From NCBI GenBank assembly GCA_963169105.1, contig OY720636.1:135647747-135711746 (forward strand): a stretch of DNA of 64,000 nucleotides. Reading direction: 5' to 3'. Origin of the DNA: Ceriagrion tenellum (Eukaryota; Arthropoda; Insecta; Odonata; Coenagrionidae). Below are positions 1 to 10,194 of this stretch, piece after piece. Positions within the stretch are counted from its first letter, which is position 1. Every line of letters begins with the position of its first letter. The notes below the pieces were generated by a model. It did no database searches, was not told where the DNA came from, and saw nothing but the letters and a program-made list of their open reading frames with translations. Both the position numbers and the translations under genes were made by a program.

Positions 1-14
1 TCAACCTTTTCATA

Positions 15-67
15 CGTTAGGAAAATGTGCACTCATTGACTAACGACAAGCGCACCAGCCACCTTAA
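15..67. repeat. Terminal fragment of a dispersed repeat
   Basis: The stretch with TGTGCACTCA followed about 25 bases later by CAGCCACCTTA resembles the right end of the 536-1079 element (TGTGCACTCA ... CAGCCACCTTAGTG) and, more loosely, the sequence near 11020-11075. It is probably the right end of another copy whose body lies outside the window. The 68-253 insertion interrupts it. Confidence 0.4.
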
Positions 68-253
68 GCTGGGTTCATGTATACGATAAAGTTGCGGCGA
101 TGGCAAAACATTTAGCCTATCTCGAGTAGGCCGAGGGGGCTATTATCCCACTATCCGCCCGCCTCTTCGACCTCGACCTCAACCCGCTCGCGGTTGGCTG
201 GACGCTTTACGCATATCCGTCGTCGCGCCGTGTTCCGTCCATGTGAACTTAGC
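68..253. mobile_element. Short inverted-repeat element flanked by TTAA (MITE candidate)
   Basis: The ends are imperfect inverted repeats: GCTGGGTTCATG at the left and, on the opposite strand, GCTAAGTTCACA at the right. The four bases TTAA lie directly outside both ends (64-67 and 254-257). A TTAA target duplication is typical of piggyBac-type elements. The inside is richer in GC than its surroundings and has no recognisable transposase; an open frame covering 194-418 runs past the right end and looks like chance. Related-looking sequence at about 8465-8482 and 11062-11075 reads across the join as if unoccupied, which supports insertion, although those matches are short. Confidence 0.45.
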
Positions 254-418
254 TTAAAACATGGACGAACGCAACAGTGGACCATTGGGCGGGTAGCCCT
301 CCGCTTGACGCCTCAAATGAAACTCCATTCAAGTCTGACCTCAATTAAAACACACGCAACCTCCCATCACCTTTGCGCTTCTTTGGCTTTCTCCGGGATG
401 TGTTCGCGTGGTGAATGA

Positions 419-535
419 AAATACCGTGAAAAAAGCAATATGACCCATTTTTTAACCATAAACTTCCTAATGAGACCTGGATTGACAATAATCAACTCAC
501 CGATGAAGTAAAAAAGTATCAAGAATCACGTATAG
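419..535. other. AT-rich spacer, nothing recognised
   Basis: No open frame or repeat stood out between the TTAA-flanked element and the next inverted-repeat element. Confidence 0.4.
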
Positions 536-1079
536 CACTAAGGTGGCTGTACCGATTTTTTTATTCATATAAATTCGCGTGAAACTTTGCGTACGTGTTC
601 TCATTAGTGCTATCAATAGATATAGGTAAGAAATATTGCATTATACTGTTTAAGTTTGTGACGATAAAATGCTATTTCTACTCGTAGCCATAACGAATAT
701 AACATATATTTCATTATAACTCGATTAATTTTGCATTTAATCTTTTTAACCACGAAATAAAACTTTTCTTCTTAATATAATTTTTACTAACGAGAATCAA
801 AGTGCCACGGTTAGTCTAATACTCGGATAAAAAACACATTTCAATAAAAGTTTGCTGAAATATCTGAAATTACGCCGAAAATTCCACTCACTGCCCATTT
901 TAAGAAGAAAATGTCAAATATAATTCTTCTATAATTTGGAGTACAGCCAGTGTGATGCTTTCCAGCACATAACCAAAGAAACTAAAATGGAATATTGTTC
1001 AAGAACTTTTTTGGCATATTTAAAAATTATTGAAATGTGCACTCAATATCTCAAGATGTCTACAGCCACCTTAGTGTAA
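536..1079. mobile_element. Inverted-repeat element with CACTA-type ends, about 544 bp
   Basis: A 16-base sequence starting CACTAAGGTGGC at the left end (from 538) is repeated in inverse orientation at the right end (to 1077). There is no coding capacity inside. CACTA termini are typical of EnSpm/CACTA elements, but the flanks (TAG and TAA) do not make a clean 3-bp duplication, so the superfamily is uncertain. The 45 bases inside the left end recur in diverged form at 8375-8421 and 10082-10130, and the right end recurs at the start of the window, so this is a multi-copy family. Confidence 0.45.
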
Positions 1080-1424
1080 AATCTGATGACAGACAACTGT
1101 GATTAATACTTCGTAAACGTGGGAGTTCAGGGTGTGGAGGGTGAAACGGGAAGAGAATAAGAGGAAGGTGCGTTTCCTTCAAAAGTTTGATTTTTCTACG
1201 CAGACCTGGAGAAGCCAAAGCTTTGCATGTGAGTTTTAGTGTTGCATAGTCACTGCATGTTTATTATCTGGTAATATGTACCACCGCTACACCAAGAGTT
1301 AACAGTTTTTGGGAAAACGACTCATTGAGTCCCAAAGTCATTCGCTAAACAGCTGCGATTTGGTTTTGTTAAATTGAGCAGAGTAAGAAACACCTAGGTA
1401 CTATGAAACTTGAAAAATTAGTTG
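1080..1424. other. Gene-free spacer
   Basis: No frame with recognisable protein similarity, no RNA gene and no repeat was identified. Confidence 0.4.
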
Positions 1425-1733
1425 AAGAAGGATTGGGTTGAATTTTGGGGAGGCGGCCGGCAGCTGAAGTCATTTGACCCGTAGGGGACAGGTAAGTGAG
1501 GAAGGGTGGATAGAAACCCGGCGTCGGCATTAGCCTGCTCTTAACGAAAGGCACCAAGGGGAACACGGTTTAAAGTCTCATCCGATAGACGGAGTACTGC
1601 ACTTGGAGTGCCCTCCACAAGACACTCAAGTAGGAATCGAGTTTCCTCTGAAGAATATCCACCTCTGCAGGGATTGGAACCCTGGCCGCTCATATGTTAG
1701 CCAGTACTCTGGCCACCGCACCAACCCGATCCC
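1425..1733 (-). mobile_element. tRNA-derived SINE, copy 1 (minus strand)
   Basis: Read on the minus strand, the 5' end at about 1733 has an A-box-like stretch (TTGGTGCGGTGGCCAGAGT) and 35-40 bases later a B-box-like GGGTTCCAATCCC, the internal RNA polymerase III promoter layout of tRNA-derived SINEs. The body continues to a tail near 1425. The body is repeated, also on the minus strand, at about 50990-51222 and 53440-53605, sharing blocks such as CGGCAACTGAGGTCA and a CTGCTCTTA-like segment. The three copies are clearly diverged, so this is an old family. A 65-codon frame across 1369-1566 has no coding signal. Confidence 0.65.
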
Positions 1734-3234
1734 CAGTTGTACAAGGGATAGCCTGGATAAATTTATCGGAGAAGGCACTTGACACGAGTTTTGGAGTTCT
1801 AAGTCCGAATTCTTACCACTTCTACCATATCACTTTTTCTCTGCAAAGCTATTAAGATATAAAGATAGTTTGGGCAAGGCATGCTCTTCTACCGCGATAC
1901 GTGTTTCACTCTATGTTCCAATTTTCATCAACCACCCTACCTTCTACTGCTGCCCCAGTAACAAGAGGCCATATTCAGTAATGACTCGGCCATTACTCGG
2001 AAATTCCGTGGATATTACGCCATTTTCGGCCTCCGATAAATTTCATCTTGCGAATGCCCCTAACTAAAATTTTTAAGCCTCTGACGCTAAAATTTTGTCA
2101 CTGTCGAGGCTCAGGAATTCAGTAGCCTTACCAAATACCCGCATTATCTGAAGCGTTGGTTAGAGTGAAATACCTCATCATAACACGCCTGACCATATGT
2201 CGTGCGCTACCATATTCTAGTGTTCCATATGGCCGTATTTTCTTGATTGCAGCCCTCTACGGCTGTCTCCTAGTTCAGTGTTCAGCCTTAAAACTGTTAT
2301 CCCGTTAGAATTATGGTTCTCGATGAAATTGCAGGGGAGAGATGTGGGTTTCGACCTTTAACTAGGAAGAGACAAGCTAGGGAACTTGACTGGGGAAACT
2401 GGGAATTTGAGCACCGACATTATGAAGGATGTGACGTCATATAGTCTTCATATAGCCCAAGTTTTCAATGATAAAATCGGCACTTATGGTGCGTGTGACG
2501 TCCATGCTTCGTTATTTTTGAGTGGGGGAAACTTCAATAATTTCCCAAATAACGCCGTTGGTGTTTAACTGTTTAATCAACCCGGATTGCCATCCGAAGT
2601 GGTTGCTTGCACGGGGATTTGCAATCGCAGATAATCACGCAAGCCTTCATTTTTGTTCTATGATTTACCTTATCGCCCTTTTTGTTATCTCCTTCCCTGA
2701 TTTCCCCTCTAGCAGGCCTCGCTCGCTGTTTTCCTTCTTGAGGAGTTGTAGCAGGTAAATTCCACTGTTCTCTTTGTTTTCATGCCGTATTTACATTTTT
2801 CAAGCCCTTATCGCTGGTTCTTTGGTATACTTTTGGATTTTACTCCAATTTAACTCCGATTTTTTAATGTAAAAACTTGAACTAATCTTTTTTAATATTC
2901 ATCACCAAGCTTTGTTCAATAAATACCCAGCCAATATCCCCAGCTATTCAAACTTGCAGCAGAAATATCGGTACTGGTTAGTATCAATATTAATGGGATA
3001 AACTGATAAGCAAGAAACTCAATTAAGGAGGAGAATAAACAGAAGTTCAGAGACATGAGAAATAAAATGAATAGAGAGATGAAATAAGCAAGATAAAAAT
3101 ATTATGAAGGTCAATGCTTAGAAATAGAGATAAACCTGTTTGAAGGAAGGAATACAAATGGCTACAAATAATGAAGTCATTTTGTGGGATATATAATATA
3201 ATAATAAATATAAATAAATTTGGGGGGGCATTGA
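1734..3234. other. Gene-free region
   Basis: Only short frames under 80 codons, none recognisable. The first part (1734-2360) is moderately mixed in composition, and the remainder becomes AT-rich. No RNA gene or repeat was identified. Confidence 0.4.
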
Positions 3235-4732
3235 AAGAGAAGAAGCAATACCAATAGATGACATAGGTGAACCGATATTGAGAGAGGAATTCGATCTAGC
3301 AATAAAAAGCCCGAAAAATAACAAGTCCTCTGGTATAGACGGCATTCCAACTGAACTCCTCAAGGCAGGAGAAACACTGATGAAGTACAGGCTCTATAAA
3401 TTTGATATATGAACGAAGAAAACTCCCTGCCCATTTAAAAACTAATATCATAATACCTTTACCAAAAACATATGAGACATTAAAATGCGAACAATATAGA
3501 ACGATAAGTTTAGTGTCGCACACAGCAAAAATAATGACAAATATTATCCTCTGTCGCATAGAATGACAAGGTGAAGATATGCTTGCTGAAGATCAATTTG
3601 GCTTCAGAAAAAATGGAGGTACACGAGAGGTAATATTGGCGTTAAGATTGATCATAGATAAAAGATTGGAGTGGAATAGAAAAACATACATTGCATTTCT
3701 AGATATGGAGAAACCCTTCGATAATGTGAAACGGGACAAAATGTTTGAGGTCCTCATGAAAGCTGGAGATGACGACAGAGATAGGAGATTCATATAGAAT
3801 TAGTATAAGAGCAAAAAATGCTATTCTGGAGGGAGAAAAAGAACAAGTAGTTGCTAAAATACGTAAGGAGGTGAGACAAGGATGCGCATGATCACCAGTG
3901 ATATTTTATATGTATATTAAAGAGATCCTGAAAGAAGTCCGGAAAAGAACGCAAACGGGTGTGAGAATACATGGAGAAAGAATAGACATGTTAAGATTTG
4001 CAGATGATACTGTTGTCTTAGCCGAAAGGAAAGAAGACCTACAAATAATAATTGATAAGATTAATAACATAATAGAAAGAGGATACTAAATTAAAATCAA
4101 TGCTACCAAAATATAGATTATGGTATGTGATAGGGGGGGACAAGTGAAGGCGCAGATTGTGGTCGATAATAAGCATATTGGTCAAGTTTATTCCTCTGTG
4201 TACTTAGGAAGTAGAATAACAAGAGATAGTCGAAGTAGAGAAAAAATAAAGAGTAGAATAAATAAAGACAAAAGTACTTTCAATAAAAGAATTAAGCTGT
4301 TTACGTCCCGATGTAACAGCTTGCAAATAAGGAAGAGGCTCCTTAAAACATATGTATGGAGTGTAATGTTCTACGAGTGTAAAAAATGGACTCTAGGTGT
4401 AGATGAGAAGAGAAGAAACAACTCGTTTGAACTTTGTTGCTAGGAACGCATGCTAAGAATCGGATGGGCTGACAAGGTGACAAATGAAGAAGTTCTCCAA
4501 AGAGTAGATGAAAGACGCAGCCTGGAGAAAACCTTAGTCCAGAGACAAGTAGAGCTTATTGGACACCTACTGAGACACGAAAAGCTCCTGAAGTTGATGA
4601 TTGAGGGAAAAGTTTAAGGAATTTAGGACAGATGGTGAAGGAAGTGGGATGTAAAACCTATGCCAAAATGAAGAGGAAGGCAGATGCAGGTGGGGAATGG
4701 CGAGTTTCTGCAAATCAATCTACAGATTGAAG
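3235..4732 (+). mobile_element. RTE-like non-LTR retrotransposon, copy A, 5'-truncated and decayed
   Basis: The plus strand encodes a broken reverse transcriptase. In order: SGIDGIPTELLKAGE (from about 3325), LPAHLKTNIIIPLPK, QYRTISLVSHTAKIM, DQFGFRKNGGTRE (3593), IAFLDMEKPFDNV (motif A), a stop-interrupted RQGCA-SPVIF (motif B, about 3877), MLRFADDTVVLAE (motif C, about 3987), YLGSRITRD (4204), LLKTYVWSVMFYECKKWTL and GHLLRHEKLLKLMIEGK (4561). This order, including the conserved C-terminal tail, is that of RTE/BovB-like APE-type elements. At least three frame changes and several stops show that it is dead. No endonuclease domain remains upstream, so the copy is 5'-truncated. A 45-bp palindrome follows its last coding remnant. 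Confidence 0.85.
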
Positions 4733-4777
4733 CCGCTTCCGATTGAAACTAATTTAATTAGTTCCAATCGGAAGCGG
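4733..4777. repeat. 45-bp near-perfect palindrome
   Basis: CCGCTTCCGATTG and its inverse CCAATCGGAAGCGG enclose an inner palindrome centred on AACTAATTTAATTAGTT. It abuts the 3' coding remnant of the RTE-like copy A. As RNA it would form a stem of about 20 bp. It could be a 3'-end structure of the element or a separate small insertion. Confidence 0.6.
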
Positions 4778-4847
4778 GTTGGAATCCATTAGATTTTCAT
4801 GAACGCAGGGCTATATCTGCTTACACTATTACTTTCTTCATTTCAGC

Positions 4848-5175
4848 ATGCGTCCTACCTCTTATTATTCATTTCACAAGGTCTATTTTCTCCCCACCCC
4901 TTCTCCGCTTTCACAACAATCTTCCCTATATTACAAAATGCAGCACACTCCCCCTTATGCTAGATCCTCATTTAACTTTCAACTTATTCTGCATCCTTGT
5001 AATACCCTCCAGAAGTTTCCTCTCTTCACCCACCATACCAAGCACTCACTAGCTCTTCCTACATTCCATCATCCATTCTTCCTTCATCCACATTCGCTAC
5101 AAAATTTCAAACCCCTGCAGAATTTTTTAGTCCTCTTTTCCCCATTATATATTGACTCTCCCCACTCTATATTGA
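4848..5175 (-). mobile_element. RTE-like retrotransposon C-terminal fragment (minus strand)
   Basis: Read on the minus strand, the sequence encodes the C-terminal tail found after the reverse transcriptase in this clade: a VLGMVGEERKLLEGI block near 5030, then MQNKL, and a KRRRGGEKIDLVK block near 4880 that corresponds to the usual 'G-K-R-G-R-P-R' tail. Stops and frame changes interrupt it. The apparent 122-codon frame on the plus strand over the same bases is a pyrimidine-rich antisense shadow. It is oppositely oriented to copy A, so it is a separate insertion. Confidence 0.6.
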
Positions 5176-5520
5176 CTTTACATCCAATATTTTATATGCA
5201 CCCTATGATAAAGTGATCGTCATCAGATCCCCATTATTGGGGAATTCTTCTTTCGTAGCATGATTCTCTTTCTAACATCTCTACCACTGCGTCCAATTTT
5301 ATTCTGAAATAGGTACGGCTTATGTAATTTATTTGCTTTCCTTGTAATGGAGAACGACTTGGGAGTCGCTCTTCGGCTGATTCAGTCTCTTCACAACTTG
5401 CAACGATATGCTTTGTAAAAGTGAAAAAGATAATGAGGGATAGTAAGGGTACGTAAGTATAATTCTAGGGTATAAACTGCGGTAAAGAGGAAAAGTAATG
5501 AGAGCAGGTTGATAAAATTA
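5176..5520. other. Gene-free spacer
   Basis: No recognisable coding sequence. An 18-base sequence CAACGATATGCTTTGTAA at about 5401-5418 recurs inside the palindromic insertion at 6178-6195, suggesting a relic of the same or a related repeat. Confidence 0.35.
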
Positions 5521-7135
5521 TGGATGCGGGTCATGGAGTGAGATCAGCGGGAGATGAATGGGAAAATTTGAAAAAAGCCAGAGTAACGGTGGTGGCATCA
5601 TAATTGCAACTGTAATTATGAAACCACGGATCACGAAGAAGTTGATGACGAAGAGAGAAAAAATTGAACAGCGTAAACTTGAAAGCGTGACTTGAAGCGT
5701 AAAAATAACGGGATCTTAACATCAGACTTAAAGATCAACCCCGTAGAGAAATTAAAAAAGAATGAGCAGATGCACCATATTGGATAGTAAAGAAAATAAT
5801 CAACGGTAGCATTGGAAGGGAATTGAAACGGTAACAGGCAAGACAAGTTAATTAATCGAAGAACTAAATTTGGTCCAGGAGAGGTGGAATGAGTATATTG
5901 AAGATCTTTTTGGCAAAGAAATCAAGCCCCAGATGGTAAGAATAGAAAAGTAAGAGAATATCGATCGGGATGGCATCGAAATTATTCTTACCAGCGAAAT
6001 CAAATGGGTATTTAAAGAATAAACTTAATTGTTGAAGGCGTAACTTTGTGGAATGACTCTACCGACATGACTAAAAAGAGAGAACTCTTAGTATTTTCCA
6101 CACTTAAAACTTTAATTCCCGACCCAGGTTTCGACTGCCTTGCAATCATTTTCAAGATTTTCAACCAAGAAACAACACAACGATATGCTTTGTAACCGTG
6201 GAAAATACTAAGAGTTCTCTCTTTTTAGTCATGTCGGTATTTAAAGACATAAAAAAGGCAGTAGGAATAGATAACATTTCTGCAGAGTTTCTAAAGAGTA
6301 TGGGGAAGAACAGGAGAATCTTTTGCCCTCATTTGTAGGATTTATGATGATAGTAAGCAGTCAGAGTATCTCATGAGACCAAAATAAATATTTATATTTA
6401 ATAAGAGAAAGGCAAAAATCTGCGAATTGCATGAAAAAATTAACTTAATGACCCATGAGGCTGAAGTAGTTCGCAAGAGTTAAATGTAGACGACTACAGA
6501 GCAAGGCTAGTGAGCGCCTGGGTAACGACCCTTTAGGATTTAGGAATGGGACGAGAACGCGGGATAAAATAGGAGTGATGAGAACGCTCTTGGAAAAAAC
6601 CTAGAATACGGGCAAGATATTTTTACCTACTTAGTGGATATCAAGAGGACGTTAGATATGGTGGACTGGACGGAATGATTAGCAGCGCTGAAAAAATCGG
6701 GAGTCCATTAGAGAGACAGAATTGTCTTTGGAAATTTCAATATGAATCCTATTCCACAGGTTAGGCTGTCGATGGTAAATCGGAATGAGGTATGATAGAA
6801 CAGCATTCGGCGCAGAGGTGCCACATTGCCGTTGCTATTTAAGGTGCGTTGAGCAGAAATAATAAGGGAAGCGTAGAATGAGATGGAGGTAGGCATAAAG
6901 GTAGGTGGAGATCTAATAAAGTCACTGAGATTTGCTGATGATCAAGGATATTGTTAGTCAGTCGATGGAATACAGTCAAAATTTAATGCGTTAGAGGTAC
7001 CACTCAATAGAAGTGGGATAAAGAAAAGTCATATGAAGAAGGAAGTGATAAGATTTCATAGAAGTAAGAAGGGGGAGTCAATATCGAGGATGGAAGGGTA
7101 TAAAGTAAAGCATGTTGGGTGGTTTATAAATTAAA
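5521..7135 (+). mobile_element. RTE-like non-LTR retrotransposon, copy B, decayed and split by an insertion
   Basis: Plus-strand reverse transcriptase relics: RWNEYIEDLFGKEI (about 5885), the start of the finger domain before 6018, KKAVGIDNISAEFLKS (6255), NDPLGFRNGTRTRDKIGVMRTLLE (6525-6596, written here as blocks), YLVDIKRTLDMVDW (motif A region, 6630), LPLLFKV and AEII (motif B region), and KSLRFADDQ (motif C, about 6925). The order matches RTE-like elements, but it is not a close copy of A. Many stops and shifts are present. A 217-bp palindromic element sits between 12-bp direct repeats at 6007-6018 and 6236-6247; removing it restores a continuous reading across the junction, so the insertion is younger than the RTE-like copy. 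The upstream boundary is uncertain. Confidence 0.75.
6019..6235 (-). mobile_element. Palindromic Penelope-like non-autonomous insertion with 12-bp target duplication
   Basis: GGTATTTAAAGA lies on both sides (6007-6018 and 6236-6247). Perfect 41-base inverted repeats run 6061-6101 and 6198-6238. A 42-base tail (6019-6060) lies outside the left arm only and contains a GTAAC..GTGGAA stretch also found at the start of the right arm. Between the arms, the minus strand reads CTTGAAAATGA, then GTCGAAACCTGGGTCG, then an AT-rich run and GTGGAAAATAC. This is the same order of blocks as at the 3' end of the Penelope-like element at 29.9 kb. Variable-length duplications and a one-sided extension of about 34 bp are known for Penelope elements. 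There is no coding capacity. Confidence 0.6.
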
Positions 7136-7504
7136 GCTCCGTCTAATAATGATGGGTAGCGGAAGCGGACTTTGGTTCAACAGTGATAGAGGCAAAATTT
7201 AGGAGTTCACCCAACATCACTTCTCTTATATGCACAAAACACCAGAATATGAGAGTTAATGACCTTGGCAAGGAAGAAGTAGCCCCTAATGCTGCGTGCA
7301 CTGTGCGTGCGAGGCAATGGAGTCCTCTTCCGGACGAGGCAATGTAGAGACCAAGCAGTTTGGTTACGGGCTCTTAGTGCATGTAGCATTGATGGCATTC
7401 TCAGGGTTCGGATGTGCGAAAACGTCTCTTTCCCTCTGATATCCAGCCAGAAAGTTAGTTTCTACTCGTTGAAGTACGCTCTGACTCCCCATTAAGAAGT
7501 GAAT
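7136..7504. other. Unrecognised mixed-composition stretch
   Basis: Overlapping frames of 60-68 codons occur on both strands (7207-7398 minus, 7289-7495 plus), with no recognised protein. It could be a further retroelement relic, but I could not place it. Confidence 0.3.
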
Positions 7505-7600
7505 TTAGTATCTACATCTACGAAATGCCGTGCAAGCCATCACTAGGGTGTGTGGCACGGGATGATTCCACACCAGGCATGCAGCACTCATCCCAGTCCA
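7505..7600 (-). mobile_element. CR1/Jockey-like 3'-terminal fragment (minus strand)
   Basis: ATCTACATCTACGAAATGCC followed by a GCAAGCC and GTGTGTGGCACGGG segment matches the layout of the 3' end of the CR1-like copy at 15.9 kb (ACATCTACATCTACTTAAT, then GCGAGCCGCC and GTGTGGCAGGGGG). On the minus strand the short TAGATG tail is the element's 3' terminus. Only the last 60-90 bases remain. Confidence 0.5.
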
Positions 7601-8374
7601 ATCAGAACCGCGCGTGTTCCCCAGAATGCCACCATGCAGCATACTACTCAAGATATAACTGCTGGTAAGTAGTTAGGTATCTTCGATTTAAGACGAACAG
7701 TCACAAAAAATATTACAATTACAATAAAAATGAAATAATTGGAGACTTTATAAAACACAAAATGATTTGATTATTTACATATTTTTCTGTTACGATGCTT
7801 TCAGCCGTTTGATTTCAATCGTTAAGGGAAGGGACCGAAAACTGAGGTCGATGAGTCCGATGAAAATGGGTAAGGAAAAAATTACTGTAAGAACATAAAA
7901 AATGTTGAGGACAATTCTGAGTCTGACTGCAATTCTCAACAAAAAACCTGATTCATAATTTTATGTCACACGAATTACTCCACTTAAGGTACCAACATTA
8001 TGACTTCAAATGTAAGGAAAATTCCCCTGAAATATCTCCATTTCATCTTCGTATAAGGCAGAATAAATTCACAAAATTTGCTTTGCCTCTGTCTGTAACC
8101 AAACGCGAGTAATCAAAATAGCTGTCATCCCGAAGCGGCGCACCCTCACTCAGTCAGCGAGCACCTAAGTGAACTCAAAGGCTAGTTATAAAGAGTTCAA
8201 AGCGATCGAAAGGTCGCATTTCGATTCAACTCCCATCATAGAACTCGCAAACCATATATCCCGCTTTTCTCTTGTTTCCTCGCTCTCTCACAAACTCTCT
8301 CCTCTCCCATCCACCAACTCCTCGCATCGCGAGTATATTTCTAATTATTTATCAGCAGCCACACAATCTTAGCG
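7601..8374. other. Gene-free region
   Basis: AT-rich DNA with a short pyrimidine-rich segment (8250-8320). No recognisable gene, RNA or repeat. Confidence 0.4.
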
Positions 8375-8490
8375 TCGACTTAAAGTTGTCGGAGCGATTT
8401 TTATTCATGTACTGATTTGCGTTTAACCTTTCATCACTGTACTTATTAGGAAAATGTAGAGATAAAAGTCTAAAACATGGAAGTCAACGG
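8375..8490. repeat. Diverged copy of the 536-1079 repeat ends
   Basis: AAAGTTGTCGGAGCGATTTTT, then TTATTCATGTA and TTTGCGTTTAAC, aligns with AAGGTGGCTGTACCGATTTT, TTATTCATATA and TTCGCGTGAAAC inside the left end of the 536-1079 element. A GGAAAATGTAGAG..CTAAAACATGG stretch follows that resembles the window's first bases with the 68-253 insertion absent. Confidence 0.35.
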
Positions 8491-9454
8491 AATTAGTTTC
8501 TTGGCAATTGAATACCACATTAATCACATCTTATCTGAATTAACAAAAATACACGAAATGCAAATATAATGATTGAAATAAAAGATCAAACGAGTGCATG
8601 AATCATAAAGGGAAGACATCAGGAAAATTAACCCGCAAACAGGGAAACAAGGTTAACATAGCATTTGGTAAAATGTACGTACAAATTTACCAAGAGACCT
8701 GGCAGTCAACGAATGACATTGTGTCATTCAAACGACTGCAGAGAGAATTATAATGGACAGCTCTGCAAGGTCGCAGGATATTTCTCGTACACACGCTGAT
8801 TTAACGGAACTTAAAGTGGCAAATATGTGGAACGCGCACGGGAAGGCGCGGAGGAGGGACGGATGTGGCTAGACTGTGACGGTGGGTGGACTTTGTGCGG
8901 TGTTCCTTTGCAGCTCTCCTGCGAACTTTGTCCTAAACTTTCAAAATGAATTCGGGAGAACTCATTTTGTCCCTCGGTCCAATTCCCCTGAAATCAATCC
9001 AAATCTTCCAAAATTTTTCCGAGCTGAAGTTATTTTGTCACGTTGCAGCTAACAGGAGAAATAAAATAATAGCTTTCGTAAAGAATGAACATAAATTGAC
9101 AAAATAAGTTCTATATGTACGGTACCTCTCTGCACTTATCGGCGTCAAATTCATAATGTTTTGACGCTCTCATTATTCTGGGGAACAAACTTCAAATGTC
9201 ATAGAATAAAGGGTAGATGTGGCCTTATATAAGGAAAAAATTAATTGTGTTTACAGAACAAAAAAAGACTTTATAACCAAGCCACAACATAGTAACAGGT
9301 AAATGATATTAACGAAAAAGAACAAAGAATAGAATTAGAAATTTTGGCAGTAAAAACGCATGACCCCGAAAGTCACCCGCTATGAATAGCAAAACCTTAC
9401 TTAGAATTCACTGAGAAAATCACTAATGCATGGTCACCATATTAATCACCATAT
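8491..9454. other. Gene-free region with a small GC-rich patch
   Basis: AT-rich except about 8825-8950, which is locally GC-rich. No frame of note and no repeat recognised. Confidence 0.35.
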
Positions 9455-9889
9455 TTGAACACCGTGCACCAACCGTTTCCTCGTATGCACCAAGTTTGTG
9501 TTGACTATGGCATATGGGGAAATATTTTACAGAATATCAACCATTCCCTCCAGGAATTTTCCCTTAAGGGATTGATCTTGTGTAAAATATTTCATAAAAT
9601 TAGAACTAAAATGTCTTTCGCGACTCTTTCGAGCTATATTTCTGCTGTGGAAGATGGTGTGACAATCGAAATAAAAACTGAGCAAAAATATATAACTTCG
9701 TCAGGTGAAGATCACAATGAAATGCAGCTACTCACTCAACCGGGTCAACTGTCCAGTGTACTCGCGTTCACAAGGCTTTCTCTGTCCGTCCACCGCAAAG
9801 TTTGCCCGCGCACTGAACTCGCCGCGAGAGAAGCACTCATAGCTTGGGGTAAGTGGGGGAGAAGTCGGTCTGAGGAGGCACGTGGATGA
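9455..9889 (+). CDS. Unrecognised open frame of 144 codons, possible exon
   Basis: The frame starts at an ATG and its second half (from about 9610) is in a locally GC-richer segment with plausible amino-acid composition; I recognise no domain or motif. A consensus-like splice donor (GGGTAAGTGGG) lies at about 9845, inside the frame, so if this were an exon it would probably end there. The first half overlaps a 75-bp hairpin (9519-9593), which argues against it being entirely coding. It may equally be a chance frame. Confidence 0.2.
   Translation: MNTVHQPFPRMHQVCVDYGIWGNILQNINHSLQEFSLKGLILCKIFHKIRTKMSFATLSSYISAVEDGVTIEIKTEQKYITSSGEDHNEMQLLTQPGQLSSVLAFTRLSLSVHRKVCPRTELAAREALIAWGKWGRSRSEEARG
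9519..9593. repeat. 75-bp imperfect hairpin
   Basis: GAAATATTTTACA at the left and TGTAAAATATTTC at the right are exact inverses; the inner part (ATATCAACC against GGATTGAT) pairs partly. It could be a small inverted-repeat element. Confidence 0.4.
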
Positions 9890-10081
9890 AAAGCAACGCT
9901 CTCGGCGTCAAGTGGACTTTACAAACGCCAAGTGACCTGGAGGGCCGGTGGGCGTCCGGTGCATCGGACGCGACGCATCACGGCCGTCCACCCGGAGCTC
10001 ATTCAACAGTCAACCCTCGTCGTTGGGAGATTCGTCGAAAAACGAGGCGATAACTTCAGTCTGAGAACATTGAGGAGGCCC

Positions 10082-10165
10082 CGACTTGAGGTTGTTGGAG
10101 CAAGTCTTGTTTATGCACACATTCGCGTGAAACTAGGTGTTCTCATTAACAGCATCTAAAGATAT
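10082..10165. repeat. Diverged left end of the 536-1079 repeat family
   Basis: GAGGTTGTTGGAGCAAG.. and CATTCGCGTGAAACT..GTGTTCTCATTA..GC.ATC align with the first 90 bases of the 536-1079 element (AAGGTGGCTG.., AATTCGCGTGAAACT.., GTGTTCTCATTA). A weak right-end match lies at 11015-11075; subtracting the RTE-like fragment between them leaves a body of about 540 bp, similar to copy 1. Confidence 0.4.
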
Positions 10166-10194
10166 TTTTCATTACAATTTAAGTACAATAACAT

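Noticed and set aside
4848..5216. 122-codon plus-strand frame
   Set aside because: Low-complexity proline, serine and histidine-rich translation; the opposite strand carries conserved RTE-like tail blocks.
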